64,000 nucleotides of DNA from Spartobacteria bacterium. Lineage in GTDB: Bacteria > Verrucomicrobiota > Verrucomicrobiia > Chthoniobacterales > UBA10450. The position numbers and the translations under genes are program-made. The DNA lies in contig PNAA01000041.1 of assembly GCA_003169975.1 (NCBI GenBank), positions 62,657 to 126,656 on the forward strand, read 5' to 3'. Shown here one piece after another: positions 63,570 to 64,000 of the stretch (the stretch's first letter is position 1; the number at the start of each line of letters is the position of its first letter). The notes beneath the pieces were generated by a model. It searched no databases. It worked only from the letters and a program-made list of their open reading frames with translations, and was not told the origin of the DNA.

Positions 63570-63827
63570 ATGAAGAAATATATCTGCATTCTGGCTAGCG
63601 CCGCGCTTCTCGTGGCGTGCGAACAAAAAACCGAAACTGCGGCTCCGGCTGCATCTCCCGCCGAGACAACCTCGTCGGAGACAACCACGACCACGACCAC
63701 GACGAGCCCCGCTGAATCTCCGATGGCGACCACGGCTCCGATGGAATCATCGACTCCAATGGAAGCTACAAGCCCGGCTGCAGCCGAGGGCAGCACCACG
63801 GAGACCACGCCGGCGCCGACTCCCTAA
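63570..63827 (+). CDS. Low-complexity predicted lipoprotein, 85 aa
   Basis: MKKYICILASAALLVACEQK has a basic start, a hydrophobic core and lipobox LVAC with Cys17. The rest is almost only Thr, Ser, Ala, Pro and Glu, with a run of eight or more Thr. Such short tails may be spacers or wall-associated. An ATG at 63549 is an alternative start. It is followed by a strong hairpin terminator. The real function cannot be judged. Confidence 0.7.
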   Translation: MKKYICILASAALLVACEQKTETAAPAASPAETTSSETTTTTTTTSPAESPMATTAPMESSTPMEATSPAAAEGSTTETTPAPTP

Positions 63828-63849
63828 ACCCCGGCTTAGCTTCAACCGC

Positions 63850-63889
63850 AGAATCTTCCTGGGGGCATTTGCCCGGAGGAAGATTTTGC
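63850..63889 (+). terminator. Rho-independent-type terminator after the lipoprotein
   Basis: AATCTTCCT (63852-63860) pairs perfectly with AGGAAGATT (63877-63885), extended by GGGGGC/GCCCGG, and is followed by TTTT. It should end the ald-lipoprotein transcripts. Beyond it, to 64000, I see no gene I can support. Confidence 0.7.
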
Positions 63890-64000
63890 TGTACTCCAAC
63901 GCCAGGAGGGCGTGTCGGACCGCACGCGTCCGCTAAACATGCCGTCACGCGTGCTTCGAATCCGCTGCTACCGCGCCTGGTTTGTTCGAAGGACGCGCGC

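Noticed and set aside
63940-63990. TTCGAATCC near the right edge, like a tRNA T-loop
   Set aside because: The bases on either side do not pair to a 5-bp T-stem and no acceptor or anticodon arm can be formed, so it is not a tRNA gene.

Overview
The window is high-GC bacterial chromosome, densely coded on both strands, with no rRNA, tRNA or CRISPR array that I could find. I infer Verrucomicrobiota, probably a soil Chthoniobacterales/Spartobacteria-type genome. The reasons are a fused SecDF, a cobA-hemD fusion beside hemC and a short hemA, DUF1330 and DUF4230-type neighbours, and a large secreted protein ending in two copies of a C-terminal module I know mainly from Verrucomicrobia. No marker gene here fixes the taxon.

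Layout. 1-10 kb: partial aat, a small lipoprotein, guaA, a decayed nucleotidyltransferase, a metallo-beta-lactamase (MBL) fold hydrolase, a frameshifted TolB/TPR protein, a SWIM-SNF2 helicase and rarD. 10-19.4 kb is an accessory stretch: a conserved hypothetical, a secreted beta-propeller-like protein, a remnant of a second copy of the hypothetical, a frameshifted hybrid histidine kinase, a degenerate IS481-family element with recognisable ends and target duplication, a GT2-lipA pair, and a frameshifted autotransporter-like gene. 19.5-25.2 kb is an intact, tightly coupled five-gene signalling operon: coiled-coil protein, membrane/OmpA-like protein, Ras-like GTPase, degenerate histidine-kinase-like protein, and a receiver-MBL fusion. 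25.5-29 kb (minus): a ClpX-like ATPase, a cyclase-homology membrane protein and recR, all overlapping. 29-32 kb: yajC, secDF, rpsU. 32.3-40.6 kb (minus): one long probable operon, ccsA-like, hemA, hemC, cobA-hemD, GrpE-like, Hsp70-like and a SUMF1-domain protein. 41-45 kb: apt, a DUF6572-like gene, an exported protein, queF-queC. 45-64 kb: NlpC/P60 hydrolase, M20 peptidase, APC permease, smc, S1/P1 nuclease, Ste24-like protease, DUF1330, an AsmA-like protein with a DUF4230-like partner, transglutaminase, recF, yqgE, ald and a low-complexity lipoprotein with a good terminator.

Two things stand out. First, the 9-mer GCCTAACGA (reverse TCGTTAGGC) occurs 44 times by my hand count, plus 11 further copies of the 8-mer CCTAACGA, where about half a chance occurrence of the 9-mer would be expected. 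It is mostly inside genes, in both orientations, forces rare codons (TTA, CTA, AGG), and sometimes supplies stop codons, in one place for two convergent genes at once. Second, the five-gene GTPase operon looks like a complete inside-to-envelope signalling system whose output is a receiver-controlled MBL-fold enzyme. A third pattern is that frameshifts are confined to accessory genes between 2 and 19.4 kb, while everything from 19.5 to 64 kb reads through. Several intergenic inverted-repeat families abut or supply the stop codons of flanking genes.
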